This document shows, piece by piece, positions 11,018 to 21,823 of a stretch of 64,000 bases of DNA. Made by a program: the position numbers and the translations under genes. How positions within the stretch are numbered: position 1 is the first letter of the stretch; each line of letters opens with the position of its first letter. The stretch is taken from NCBI RefSeq assembly GCF_026230105.1, contig NC_079476.1, positions 12,104,709 to 12,168,708 of the forward strand, read 5' to 3'. The notes under the pieces are model-generated. The model made no database searches, was not told the origin of the DNA, and saw only the letters and a list, made by a program, of their open reading frames with translations. Origin of the DNA: Diorhabda sublineata (Eukaryota > Arthropoda > Insecta > Coleoptera > Chrysomelidae).

Positions 11018-12240
11018 TTAAGAATGTTCTGTTTCCTGTGTATAATAATTGTTTATATCAGCATTGTCGATATTTTCATAATAGTTTGGATTTTCCGAAT
11101 AAAATTCATCATGAGAATCAGAATTATCTACAGCTTGATTAAAAAGTTCTGCAGATGTGAATTTGAGTCTCGAATGGGATTTAAGTACAGTATTTCCTGA
11201 AGAGATGTCCATTGTTTCTGGTTTGAAACCTTAGGAATTATTTGGATGATTATATTGTGGATTGTTAGGACGAATATTTTGAGTTGATTAAAATTGTGTG
11301 GTGGTTGTGAGGGACGGATTTGTAGGAGAATGTTTTGTATACCTCGGTGGGTATGATGCTGGAGAACGAGTTATTAAATTAGGTGGAAATAATGGACGGG
11401 GTGGTTGAAATGATTGTACATTGTTATGATTTGTGGAGTAATAATTAAGATTTTGCTTTCTACTAGGTGTAACTCATAAACTAGATTTGAATAACACATT
11501 TGAATTCAAATTACTTAATCTTAGAGTAGAGTACAAGAAGTTTTCTTCTTCTACAACTAAGCTCATTGCCTTTTCTAGACTGTTAGGTGATCGTAAACGT
11601 ATGTTAGTTTGTATAGGTAAAGGTAAGCCACGAACAAAAGTTTTTAAAGCTAAATTATCGTAGTTCCTAAGATGTAATTGTTTTTCGCTTAAGTCTAAAT
11701 GTAAAGTGTTTAATTTAGAGATAATGAGGCTCCTAGAATCTTTGTATCGCATACCAAAATTATAAGGGGTTTTATTCTTAAATGGTTTTAGGTTAATAAG
11801 ATCTTGAACCAAACAGTCAATGTCTCGTTGATCTCCAAAACTTAAATTTAAAGCTTGTTTGATTTCATCCCATGATTTTAATTCTGTGCGCGAACCAATT
11901 AATATTTGAGCTCTACTTGTTAATTTTCCTATAATAGCTCTAAGTAAAAATGTCTTCAACGCATTATCTGAATTACTTGCAAACGCAGAAATAAAACTTT
12001 CACAATTACCTATGAATATATTAAATGTATGAGGGTTTCCATCAAAATTTGGAATTAAATCAAAATATAATTTAAGTAGCTGCTAGTTTGTACCTGTGTG
12101 GTATCTATATTTTCTATTTCCACTGGAACTATTTTCAAAATTATTATCTTCGCTTGGTCGAAAACTTAAAATGCTTTCAAATATATATATACTTTCAAAT
12201 TATATATGTTTTCTACTTCAAATTCGCTCATCAAAATATA
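11018..12240 (-). pseudogene. Errantivirus-type Gypsy gag (copy 1)
   Basis: The minus strand starts near MSEFEVENIYNL (about 12232), passes through several frame breaks, then is open for 161 codons (11959-11474) with a Gypsy Gag capsid-like pattern: LLRAIIGKLTSRAQILIG, LNLSFGDQRDIDCLVQDL, FVRGLPLPIQTNI. A proline-rich, stop-containing stretch leads to a last frame with MDISSGNTVLKSHSRLKF and FTSAELFNQAVDN, as at the C-terminus of insect Gypsy Gags that lack a zinc knuckle. The final stop overlaps the TTA next to the Harbinger end. It belongs with the pol/env remnant at 7560-9356, split by Harbinger. Confidence 0.78.
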
Positions 12241-13149
12241 CTAACGATTGTTATATATATTTAGATAACCACTGAATTATTAAATGTAGAAAAAGGAAAT
12301 AATGAGCACTTACGTTACAACTAAAGCTATCATATTCTAGAGTTTCTAAAGGTTGGAACGATGTTAGTTCTTAGCACAGGAAAATCGTGGTCCTCCTTTT
12401 CTAGCTTTTCTGAAGTTCTTCACTGGTGTCGTCCACTGGAACCGCCGGAATCGCTCGATTTCCACTCGAACTATCTGCAGTTCTTAGATATGCACTCGAA
12501 TTCACAGTTTCCGAACACAAAATCGAATATTCCGGTTAATCGCTAAAACGAAAAATTTCCCGTGCGATACGTTAAATTTCCGAAATATCCTATTGACTGC
12601 TCCAATTACGTTACTGAACTTCGAGAAGGCATTTTTAAAAACGAATTACACGTTGAGAAACGTTTATTGAATACATTGACAAAACAGAATCTAATTCTAT
12701 TACAAGTTTACAATATTTATATGTTTTACAAAGTGCCTCGTGCCTATGCAATAAAGCTCAATAAGCAATGTTCATTAACGTAAATCACAGAACAAATCTA
12801 GTTTTTCACACAATACGTTTGTAGAGTTTTGAAATAATCCAAATCAACAAAAAAACTATTAGAGCTATGTTAGATTATGATAACGAAAATAAATTTGCAA
12901 AGTGCAAAGTTTTTGTATTTCAAATGATTATGAATTTTTTATAAATCGATGTAACTGATTTGCTGGGCTAACAAAAATGTCTCTGATTACTACAAAAATC
13001 TCAAATTGAACGTATGGGCAGGATTTTAAGATTTTTATCTTATCTAATAGTTTGAAAGTAAGGTGCTTTAGAAAACACGAGTATGCTCGCTTCCAACATG
13101 TATAATTGAAAATGATGATAGGCACTCAGGAGACGATTTCATTTTCCAA
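12241..13149. other. No gene recognised; expected errantivirus leader/LTR position
   Basis: By position this should hold the 5' leader and perhaps the LTR of the minus-strand errantivirus. I could not find a second LTR copy or a convincing primer site, so the element boundary is undefined. The short open frames here have no recognisable product. The same sequence occurs at about 39791-40700. Confidence 0.5.
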
Positions 13150-13784
13150 CCATATGACGCAACTCTCCGTGCGCTGTTCTATTTCGGCGTATACGGAGCG
13201 TCCCCAAGGTGGCGGATAGGGGAACGGTCGGTGGATCTGCTAAACAGTCCTCCAGGCTAGGTCCGATGGACCCACTGAACATAAGTAGGTCAGATTGGGG
13301 GTTGAGCATAGGGCTAACGACCCTATCTTGTAAAAACACACTGTTACGAAACCCTAACACAATGGATATGGATGCCTACAGAATATATATATAGCTGCTC
13401 TCCAAGAAACAAAGTGGCTATGATGAGGGTAGACACTACGCAGGTGTAGTTTTTGCTGTCAAAAAATCTATTTTAGAATCTGTGATAGCGTATAAAGCAG
13501 TTAGTGAAAGAATATGCCCTATTAGAGTTGAGGGAAAATTTTAAAATATGTCAATAATAAGTCTCTATGCCCCCACAGAGGATAATGAAGATGAGGAAAA
13601 AGATCTATTCTATGCCCAACTAGAAGAAGTTGTTACAAAGTTACCAGACTACGATACCAAACTAATCCTCGGAGATGTTGATGCTAAAATAGGCAAAGAA
13701 ACAGTGCGAAACAGTACAGCAGAAATGAACAGGAATAGAAATAAAGTGCAAGAGAATATTTCCTTTGAGGAGGGAAAATTGTGA
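13150..13784 (+). pseudogene. Non-LTR retrotransposon 5' UTR and endonuclease fragment (copy 1)
   Basis: A GC-richer stretch (GGTGGCGGATAGGGGAACGG, TTGAGCATAGGGCTAACGAC) resembles the 5' leader of the common insect LINE family whose ORF is often labelled craniofacial-development-protein-2-like. It leads to IAALQETKW (near 13395, then stops) and an endonuclease frame at 13548 with ISLYAPTEDNEDEEKDLFY and KLILGDVDAKIGKE, where the usual GDWNAKVG has changed. RT and the 3' end are absent and some sequence between leader and endonuclease is lost. Keeping the 5' end and losing the 3' end is opposite to ordinary LINE truncation. Confidence 0.75.
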
Positions 13785-15959
13785 AATTTCAAGTGAAAAT
13801 TTGCCTATTGGGTTTGTGTTGGTACTTTCACCTGTGGCAGACTGTAGTTGAATCTCAGTTGGAAATACCTTTTTCTTTGTGCTTATAAGATCGTGTCTTA
13901 TGATGGTTCTCCATCCTCATATACACTGTCATTGTGACATCTAAAAGAAGCTATCAGTTTGAGAGGGCTTTGGAACGATCTTGGATCGGTGCTGCCTCCT
14001 CGTACCCGACCCGTTCTAGTTTTCCTATAACTGTGATCCTTCATTTGCGGGAGTTCCGGGACGCTTACACGAACTTCGTACATGTCACATCTCTTCACAA
14101 TTAAAGCATCTTATCTTCTTTGGCTTCCTCGCAACTATACCTTTTATCAAATTTGCTCTCGTCACCCTCCTCATGTATGGTTCTGACCTTGTTATATGAA
14201 GCCACTTGCTCATATGATTTGAAATTCTACCAACAAATAATAGTGTAAAGTATTCATGGATAACTGCTATATTTTGAGCACTTATCAAGATTTATCTTCA
14301 AAAATAGCAAAATTGAAATTTTCATCTGTATTGCAGCCACATAGATATAGAGGAATTAGCAAATATTGCTTGTTTGTCACTACTACCAGAAAAATCGAGG
14401 AAGTGATATTAAGCAACGGATCAATACTTCAAGAAATAGTGTCAAACAATAACTGAGATTCTACGTGAAACAAAAAATTTCCTATGTTTTTAGTTGAATA
14501 CAGAGGTATTTTCTAAGTACATAAAATAGACTTTTATATGACATATCGCCACACAAGGGTAGTAAGTTTTTTACGTCTGTCTATCCAAACACTATCAAAA
14601 TACGATGCTTGCAATATGGAGAGAAGAAAATATTTGCTCCAATCTACTTATGATGTGATAGATGAGAAAGGATGGAAATATCGAAAAAATAAGTTGAAGG
14701 GAGGCGGTTTACAAATGGCAAATATGTGTATGCGTCTATGTCCGATTCTGTATTGTCGATTAAAATCTACTCATAATCGAATAAATAATGCAAAAATAAC
14801 AGTATTCGCTTATGTTCAATCACTTATTATATGAGCTCACAAGAGTTCTACTTTTTGTTCATATCTGCTGAAATTTTTGTGAAATATTCAATAAAAAAAA
14901 TTGTTAACCAAAAAAATACATGACTCTTGAAAATGTCAAAAAGTATGAAGCTACATAACTGCTCTTTTGATTCTTTCCTTTGACAAGTTATCGATGCGAT
15001 ATAATAATATTCTGAAAATCATGCTAGTTAGACGGGACAATATATTGAATTTTCCATTCGAAGTGCACAAAAACAATTAACTATGTAACAAAGTTTTGGT
15101 ATCATAATAAGTTAACACAGTACTTGAAAAATCAGCTTTTTCAATATATTTCAATTCCAAAAGGAGTTAGTTGTAGCGAACTACATATCAGTTATAACAA
15201 TCTGTGAGAAGTGAAACTGCTAATCACATTTAAATAGTGAATTATATTTTATCAAAGACAATTAAAAGCAGACTGCGTTTATGAAAACTCCAAGTTGACC
15301 ACCTTGGTGTTGTTGTTCACCCAGTTTTACGTGAAAAGTAGAAAAAGGTATTGACATAATTACTAATAATTTAAATGCTTAAGAAACGAAAAAATCAACA
15401 AATCCTTTAAAAGACATTACTGCTGAAACAATTATGTTGCGAGTACATTTCCATCATACTAGACCACAGGCAATTCATCATGGCAAACTGTGGTAATGAT
15501 AGTGGTAATTAGAATTAAATAATATATACAAAATTAAAACTTTACTAAACAACGTAACTTATACTTAAAATAAAAAGACAATGACATACATTCGAGAAAA
15601 CGAATTCAAAGGGATCGTTGGCTTTGGATGGTTTTAGAAAGTTTGGAAAAGTTTGGCTCATAACTTAATATTTCAAGTTTCGAACATGATTAAAAATTCT
15701 CATTTTTATGTTGGCTTCGTACTTTACTTACAATTATATTCACGCAAGCAAGTCCGATTTGACAAGAAGTTATTAACAATTTTGTTCGCAAAATTCATAA
15801 ATTAACGATTTGAAATTTCGTGGTTTGTTCTGCTATGAAGAATCGTTGATGCACTTTTATTTTTTCCTGTTATACTTCTGGCTCCCTCAGCTGCTATTGA
15901 AACGATTTTAAATTGATCCCATTGACTTTAATCATTTTTGCTATATCTTTTCCTCCCTT
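13785..15959. other. No gene recognised
   Basis: AT-rich sequence with only short open frames. A 98-codon plus-strand frame (14538-14834) is preserved in unit 2 (42088-42384) but matches nothing I know. Minus-strand frames at 14288-13898 are split here by one extra base and fused into 129 codons in unit 2 (41838-41449). I regard these as chance frames in duplicated DNA. Confidence 0.5.
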
Positions 15960-16086
15960 GTCCCTGAAGCAGAAGGATATTAAGTATATCTTCGTAAATC
16001 TACTTACGTCTTAACCCTTTTAAATACAGGTATTTGATGATAGCTCGATACCCCAATTTTTCTATTTTCACAATTTCAGTGGACAT
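15960..16086 (-). pseudogene. Mariner-type helix-turn-helix fragment (copy 1)
   Basis: The minus strand reads EKLGYRAIIKYLYLKGL, then a stop, then IYEDILNIL. This resembles the N-terminal DNA-binding helix-turn-helix of mariner/SETMAR-type transposases. Nothing of the DDD catalytic domain follows. It is a short fragment, so the call is tentative. Confidence 0.42.
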
Positions 16087-16509
16087 CTTTTTTATTTTAT
16101 TGCGTAACTCTGGTTTACTTTTTTGGCGTCAAACTTTACACTGACACTTCTAATAAGTATTATCCTCCCAAAAATGGGAGGAGGAATTTTATCTTTTTCA
16201 AATTCTACACCGTTATCTTTTATTGTATCTTCATTTTCTAGTCCATCAAATTGATTTGATACTGGTGAGTTTAACCAGTAATCTTTAGTTTTCTTTTGTT
16301 TGTCTACTCTCTTTTCTCGACTGTTTCTTTTTTTTTTGTGTTTTCAACGAAGGTTTATTCTTCGTTCTGGCTTTGCTAGGTAGGCAGTGAGGGGAATTGA
16401 GTGATATATTGAAGTTGGTGGTACATGAAATGACATTATTAGAAATTTAAGAATTTACCTTGATATTAGCGAGTCGTTCATTTAGATTTTGAATACTCCA
16501 CTGGTTGTT
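16087..16509. other. Spacer with a basic minus-strand frame
   Basis: A lysine-rich minus-strand frame (in unit 2, 43891-43637, 84 codons) is interrupted here by one extra T in a poly-T run. No domain was recognised. It could be the C-terminal tail of the integrase pseudogene to its right, since it follows in the same direction. Confidence 0.35.
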
Positions 16510-17330
16510 GTATTACATACTTTTTCATGTTTTTCGCCTTTTCCCATTGTTTAGACGCTTCCTATTACTTTAGCTCTAGTTGCTCTGTATTCATGTATTT
16601 TAAGACTGGTAGAAAAGATGTTGTAAGCGCCAATTTATTTTTGCAACCAAAAAGAGATTCGTATGGTGTTTTTTGATCCCAGAATGATAAGCTCTATTTT
16701 TTATAAATTATATGAAACGCAGTCCTCCACTTCATCGGTCAGATTTATTATCTTGCATCCAAGTACAAAGCATATTTTCGATATCTTGATTCGCTCTTTC
16801 GACACTACCCTGACTTTAGGAATAGCGAAGCTTCCCATGCACGATCTTTAGTGCTGGCCAAAACTCCTTCAAGCTAGCTACCACATTATTGGCAAATTCC
16901 CTATCATTATTAGATCGAATACAGATGTTGCTCCAAGCAACAAGTCAACTAGATTGTAGGCTACTTCTTCAGTTCTTTTTGACGAGATTTGAGAATCACA
17001 AATTTTGTGAGATAATCTTGATACACCATAATAAATTTGTATTTTCTGTCTGGGCGAGACTGGAAGTCAATAAGATCTACCTGACAACGGGAGTTACAGT
17101 CCGTAGACAAATGAGCTTAATGAAGTATGTCAAATAACTAAGTGTACGTGACGTAATACTGTATAGTACTAGAACCTTGTTAAACAGGATAAATAACTCC
17201 ACTTTTATTTGCCACAATCATCACATCGTAGCGATTCAGCAACCAATAGTCTCTGGGTTCTTTCTTAGTAGTCATTATAGCTTTTTGTACATCATTTATC
17301 AACTGCTGGTAAGTAGTTTTGGTTAAGTAT
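16510..17330 (-). pseudogene. KRBA2/SCAND3-like integrase pseudogene (copy 1)
   Basis: The minus strand starts near 17330 with YQQLINDVQKAIMTTKKEPR and DYWLLNRYDVMIVANKSG. It continues with CQVDLIDFQSRPDRKYKF and YQDYLTKFVIL (first catalytic Asp region of an rve integrase), then SRQKRTEEVAYNLVDLLL, a segment equivalent to SDNGREFAN in broken frames, VHGKLR-like and ERANQDIENML-like pieces, and finally PYESLFGCKNKLALTT and FLPVLKYMNTEQLEL. This order matches the integrase-bearing proteins annotated in animals as KRAB-A domain-containing 2-like. Many frameshifts and stops make it non-coding. Confidence 0.75.
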
Positions 17331-17559
17331 TAGTATTTGTTAGATTATTCAATTGATAGGGAGTAGTAGAATATCTGTACGGCAAATTTGATCATACAAA
17401 AAATGTGTGCCACATTAGTGCCTCAAAATTCTTCCAGTTAAACAAGTCTGCATATTTGTACTGAAACATTGAATATTTTTGGAATTGACCCAAATAATTG
17501 GAAATGATAATAATATGTTACGAATGTTGTTTTTTTTAATTAAAAAAAGCAGCATTTAA

Positions 17560-17700
17560 AGCGATAGAAGAACCTGTTTTCACCTGGAACATCTCAACAT
17601 CTCGGTATAAGACCATTCGTCTTATCGCCAGATCTTGCACCATGCGATTTCTCTTTTTTTAGATGAAATTTGTATTAAAAATTAGAACCCTTTCTAAGAA
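17560..17700 (+). pseudogene. Mariner transposase C-terminal fragment (copy 1)
   Basis: The plus strand reads VLSPDLAPCDFSFF, close to the YSPDLAPCDFFLF box holding the last catalytic Asp of mariner transposases, then a stop, then MKFVLKI. Only this box and some adjacent residues survive. Confidence 0.55.
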
Positions 17701-18518
17701 AAAATAAGATTTCTAGCTAAGTTTTACTCAATTGAAGGTTCGTAAAAAGCATTGTAGTGATAGAGGTGAGTAGAAATTAACCAGAATGTATAAATTCAGA
17801 ATAAAAATTACACAGCTCCCATTTCGTTACTAGATAGCCATAACTCTTGTATCTCAAACATTTCTTCTAAACGGACTTACTAGTTATATTACCTTAGACT
17901 CAAGATATTTTTATCTAAAACTATATCGAGCTAATTGAAAAATACTCGGTTTTAGAGAAGTTCTTGATCAATATTATGTCTTTCATTATTTTATAGCATC
18001 TTAACTTCTGTTTTGACATTTTCTAAATTGTTATTTGCTATATATTTTCAAGAGTTGATTAGGGGTGACCTAACTGTAAAATTCCACAGAAGCTTCTTAT
18101 TTGTTGATTTGAAAAAATTATACTTATATATGGATAATTTAACTCCAAACCAAAACTCACACTTTTATAATTTATTATAAGCTTTTTCTTTTTCAAAGAA
18201 AAGTCGATTATACATAAACTTATTTTCAACAATGCTATTGAAAAAGACAATAGTTGGCTATGAATTTATACTTCGAATTTGACCATTTCCCATAAGAATC
18301 GACATAGATCAGAGGTGTGCATTAGTAATTAATGAAATTTTTTTTCTATTAGCTGGTTTCAAAAAAATACTATTCTCACATAACGTTGGGTATGGATTTT
18401 ATTTAGTATTCAAGATGCGTTCCAATAAGAACAATTTAATGGAAAAATAAATTAATAATATTTTAGAAAGAACATAAACATTTATAATTTCAAGACTTTA
18501 ATTAAAATTGACATCATT
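17701..18518. other. No gene recognised
   Basis: AT-rich sequence up to the start of the next compound unit. A 63-codon minus-strand frame at 18250-18059 is preserved in unit 2 but has no recognisable features. Confidence 0.5.
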
Positions 18519-18567
18519 ATTTTTTGAAATCAACTATGGTCTCTAGCTGTTGATAATTTTTTATTTA

Positions 18568-18998
18568 GTTCGATTTCTATGTTGTTCTTTCCGGATATTC
18601 ACTGAAAAAGTCTAGACAGATCGTCAATAGTATCCAAAAAAAGTTCTTCATTTCGCATACTCATTTAAAGAGGATGTTCTGGATTATCACTATAAAACTT
18701 TCCTGTTTCTCTAGCCCATTTTCTATCTTCTTGTGTTTTTTTAGTGTATCTCTGGCTTTAGTTTTTAGACTTAAAACTTATTAGATTTTCAAGGACTTGT
18801 GTTTTTTTGTAGCGATTGAATGATGTTTTACTTTCTTTTACGGTCAATCGACATTCCACCAGGGTACTGGATTGTCCCTTTCCATGTTGCCGTATTTCCA
18901 ATAATATTTTACGCGGCTTGATGATGTTTGTGAATTTGTTAATCGTTTCATCAATTTGCTCTGTTTTTCTTATAATGAGAACGTAATGCTTTTTGATT
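18568..18998 (-). pseudogene. Non-LTR ORF2 fragment (unit 2 copy)
   Basis: Same sequence as the Jockey-like fragment near the start of the window. One visible difference is GATGTTCTGG here against GATGTACTGG in unit 1; unit 3 agrees with unit 2. Confidence 0.5.
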
Positions 18999-19135
18999 GT
19001 GATATGAATAGTTATCTTTAACTAATTAGATAAAAATCCTGCATTAACTTTTTCTCAGCATACACACAATAAATGGATAAGGTCCACATTGTATATGCTT
19101 TGTTGTAATCCCAGCGAGGTTTTAATTGCAAAATG

Positions 19136-19389
19136 TGTTGATTCTCAGATACTTATTGAAGCAACTCTATTCATCATTGTCTATGTTCTCTGTCCTGTGT
19201 GCGAGAAAAACAAACTAACAATACGTGACAGCTAGGAGGGTGAACGAGATGAACGAAGCAAACAAAAAAAATATCAGACGTCAGAAGTTTTGGCCAGAGC
19301 ACTTTTTAGACAAATGATAGTCTTTGAACATTTTCTTATACAGAAGTTAATAAATATAAAAACTATCCACGTTATTCATTATTTTAACA
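19136..19389 (+). repeat. Copia-1 solo LTR at the shared insertion site
   Basis: A single 254-bp LTR with TGTT/AACA ends is flanked on both sides by AAATG (19131-19135 and 19390-19394). It occupies the same site as the full elements of units 1 and 3. Its diagnostic bases (GTGTGCG, GCAAAC, GTTTTGG, TATACAG) are those of the 5' LTRs, so any LTR-LTR crossover lay close to the 3' end, or gene conversion followed. Confidence 0.93.
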
Positions 19390-20355
19390 AAATGATTATG
19401 TAGTAGACTTTTTAATAAGTAATGATGAGAAGGAATTTTCTTATGTGTTTTATTGTAGTTTCCAATATTTTATTGTGGTCTTAAATTTAAATATATTTTA
19501 GTTGTTCACAGCAATTTATTAAGGAAGATTGTTTCCTGTTTGGAAAATATTTTATTTCAATGAATAAATACTATACAATTTCTTATTAAGAACCTTTTAT
19601 TTCGGGAAGAAAAAATGGACACTCAAATCATTTGTCAAGGAAATCATACTTCTTAGGAATAGATAGATACAATTAGATGATATATTTTTGTTATAACATT
19701 GTAAAAAACATGTTTTTCATGAAAAATTATGAGAGTAGAAACAGTTTTAAAAACAAATTATCAAAGTTGTGAGTATCCAATTTTTGAATCAATTGAAAGG
19801 AAATTTCTAAGAAATTCAATTAAAACCCCAGAATGGTTCCATCGCCTTCTTATTATCATCACTTGATACCCTTAACAATCTCATACAGTGTACCAAGTTT
19901 GATATTTTTTAACTAAAAGGTTGTGAAGAAATCATTTTTTTTCCAAATTTAGTGCCTTACTTTGAGGTAAGTTACCTTCGATCATCATATTTTGCTCTGT
20001 ATCGGTTCTTATGCTAGAGATATTTTCAATACTCATGTATTCATCATCGTGGACTGAAATTATGGCCTAAGTACAAAATTTGCCTGTACTGTCTAGTATT
20101 TCCGGTTGCGTGATATGAATTATAATACTATAATCAATAGAGATATCTAGCATTTTATTGTATTCTAATAATTGCGTGTACAAATCGATTCATGTTTAAC
20201 AATTAAAAAATATTTTATTTTAACATTCAATATTTTCATGAATAAATTGAATAATAATTATAATTCTAAATCATAACGCAATACTCTGGTTAGTAAGTTA
20301 TAGGCTTAACAACAATAACATTGTAAATATAATTATCAATAAATTTGAAAGAATT
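19390..20355. other. Right flank of Copia-1 site, no gene recognised
   Basis: AT-rich sequence shared with units 1 and 3. The first part (to about 19572) is the portion deleted from unit 1 together with the LTR end. No coding or repeat family was recognised. Confidence 0.6.
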
Positions 20356-20933
20356 ATGATAGAAGATACATTTTTATTGAAAAATATTTACAAAGTTGGT
20401 AGTATTATTGGCTTATATCCTTCTAAAACTGGCAATATATTCATACAATCAATAATAATCATATGTTTGAATTTATTCCCTGGAACTTCAGTTTTTGATT
20501 TTATTCTACAAGATATAAGCACTTTCACATCATATCATAGAATACTATCACATTTTTGAATGATTTCACACAAGCTTACACTCTTTCATGTATATTATTG
20601 TGTTTTTATCATTAATTCTGAACATTAAAAATTTTTTTCAAACATTTTTCAAGTTTAAGCAGAAATATGGGGAGATGTTACGTTTCTCTATATACTTTTA
20701 TATTAAAAAGACTTTTTTGGGTTTTATTTATGTTTGGGGGACTGGGAAATTTCATTTCCCTTTTCGGAGTATTTTCCTCATTTGTACTGCTAAGTTGGAT
20801 GATTATGTATATTATAAAGGTGATATATACTGCTTCTGTGATAGAAACATTAACACTTGTCAAACATAAACTTATTTATTGCCTTTTCATCTATATATTC
20901 AAACATTTTAGCAAGTATATTGTCTCTTCCTAG
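20356..20933 (+). pseudogene. Hydrophobic membrane-protein-like frames, possibly chemoreceptor remnant
   Basis: A 67-codon frame (MIEDTFLLKNIYKVGSIIGL, YPSKTGNIFIQSIIIICLNL) is followed, with frame shifts, by very hydrophobic frames containing FVLLSWMIMYIIKVIYTASV and HKLIYCLFIYIFKHF. The N-terminal style and spacing of hydrophobic blocks recall insect seven-transmembrane gustatory/odorant receptors, but no diagnostic C-terminal motif is present and hydrophobic frames arise easily in T-rich DNA. It is repeated in unit 3 (52221-52798) and deleted from unit 1. Weak call. Confidence 0.25.
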
Positions 20934-21239
20934 TGCTTCTCATCTTCTTATTCCATCTTCCATCAATTGCTCTTTCTTTAGCTTCTTGATATCTCTATTA
21001 TTATCTTTTTCTATCTCTCTTCTTTGATTTTCACTTTCATAAGCTCCTTGAAATATTTGCTCTATCTCTCTATTTCTTTAGTTTTCTGCGTGATTATATT
21101 TTCTTCACCGTCTTTTATATACTATTATATTAATTTTCTTTTTCTTGCAATCAGTTCAAAAATTTTTACAATCTCTAATAATATCAAAAATCACCAGAAA
21201 TCTTAATTAATTATTCTCCAGACGATGAATACATAAGTA

Positions 21240-21730
21240 TTCGAAAGCTTGGAAAATATATTGAAGTTAGTCCACTTTGGTGTTTTCTTGCCCCGTTCCC
21301 AACAAAACTCATACATTGAACGAAACAATAGATATCAAACTTGCTCACTTATCTGGAACTGTTTCTATGAAATTATTTGTTTCTTGCTGCGAAGGACTTT
21401 GTCTTTTTTCAAGAATGCCTCTAGTTTCAGGTTTAGTTTTAGATACTTGGGAATATCAACATTATGCACAATAGATAAAGTAGTTCTCAACATTGAGTAC
21501 TATGTCCACAAAGTCGGACTTTGCATTTTTAATGAAAATTCATTCATATAGGTCAGAAGTACATTCTCAGAAAACGAACTTTTTATTTGTTTCCTTTGTC
21601 TCCATTTGAAAAATTGATCATAAGCACATTGATACCTTACTCTAGATTTCGCAGTCAAAAATTTGAGAGAAGTGTTTTTAGCATCTTCTATTATTTCTGG
21701 AGGCCTACTTCTAAAATCACTAGAATCCAT
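21240..21730 (-). pseudogene. Crypton-type tyrosine recombinase fragment (fullest copy)
   Basis: Starting at MDSSDFRSRPPEIIEDAKN, the minus-strand frame runs through KFLTAKSRVRYQCAYDQFFK, SFSENVLLTYMNEFSLKMQS, a stop after PTLWT, then SMLRTTLSIVHNVDIPKYLK, KLEAFLKKDKVLRSKKQ and a further stop. This is the N-terminal (SAM-like, core-binding) half of a Crypton tyrosine recombinase. The next half with the catalytic Arg and Tyr residues is degenerate or missing. Copies in units 1 and 3 are shorter. Assignment is from family pattern only. Confidence 0.68.
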
Positions 21731-21823
21731 TTTTGGCCAGCACAATACTCACAATTTTAAAAAATAATTGCTTGGGTGTTTGACAATTAATACTATAGCC
21801 TACTTTATATAATTGTGCATCCT

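Larger units (their letters stand above)
1..18518. repeat. Compound tandem repeat, unit 1 (18.5 kb)
   Basis: The block starting TATTTTTTGAAATC at position 1 recurs at 18519 and 46063 with the same order of contents after it. Bases 9357-18518 recur at about 36908-46062 at a nearly constant offset of 27551 falling to 27544, so only a few small indels separate them. Visible substitutions are sparse, implying recent duplication. Unit 1 lacks about 1.2 kb of the right flank of Copia-1 (junction near 5578) that units 2 and 3 retain. It could be real segmental duplication or haplotypes joined in an assembly. The differing lesions between units argue against simple copying of one sequence. Confidence 0.92.

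Noticed and set aside
12241..13149. Possible errantivirus LTR and primer site
   Set aside because: No second LTR copy, no TG/CA-bounded repeat and no tRNA-complementary site could be identified, so no LTR is called.
20930..21120. Purine-rich minus-strand frame of about 68 codons with coiled-coil-like residues
   Set aside because: It contains a stop, matches no family I know, and open frames are expected in purine-rich strands.
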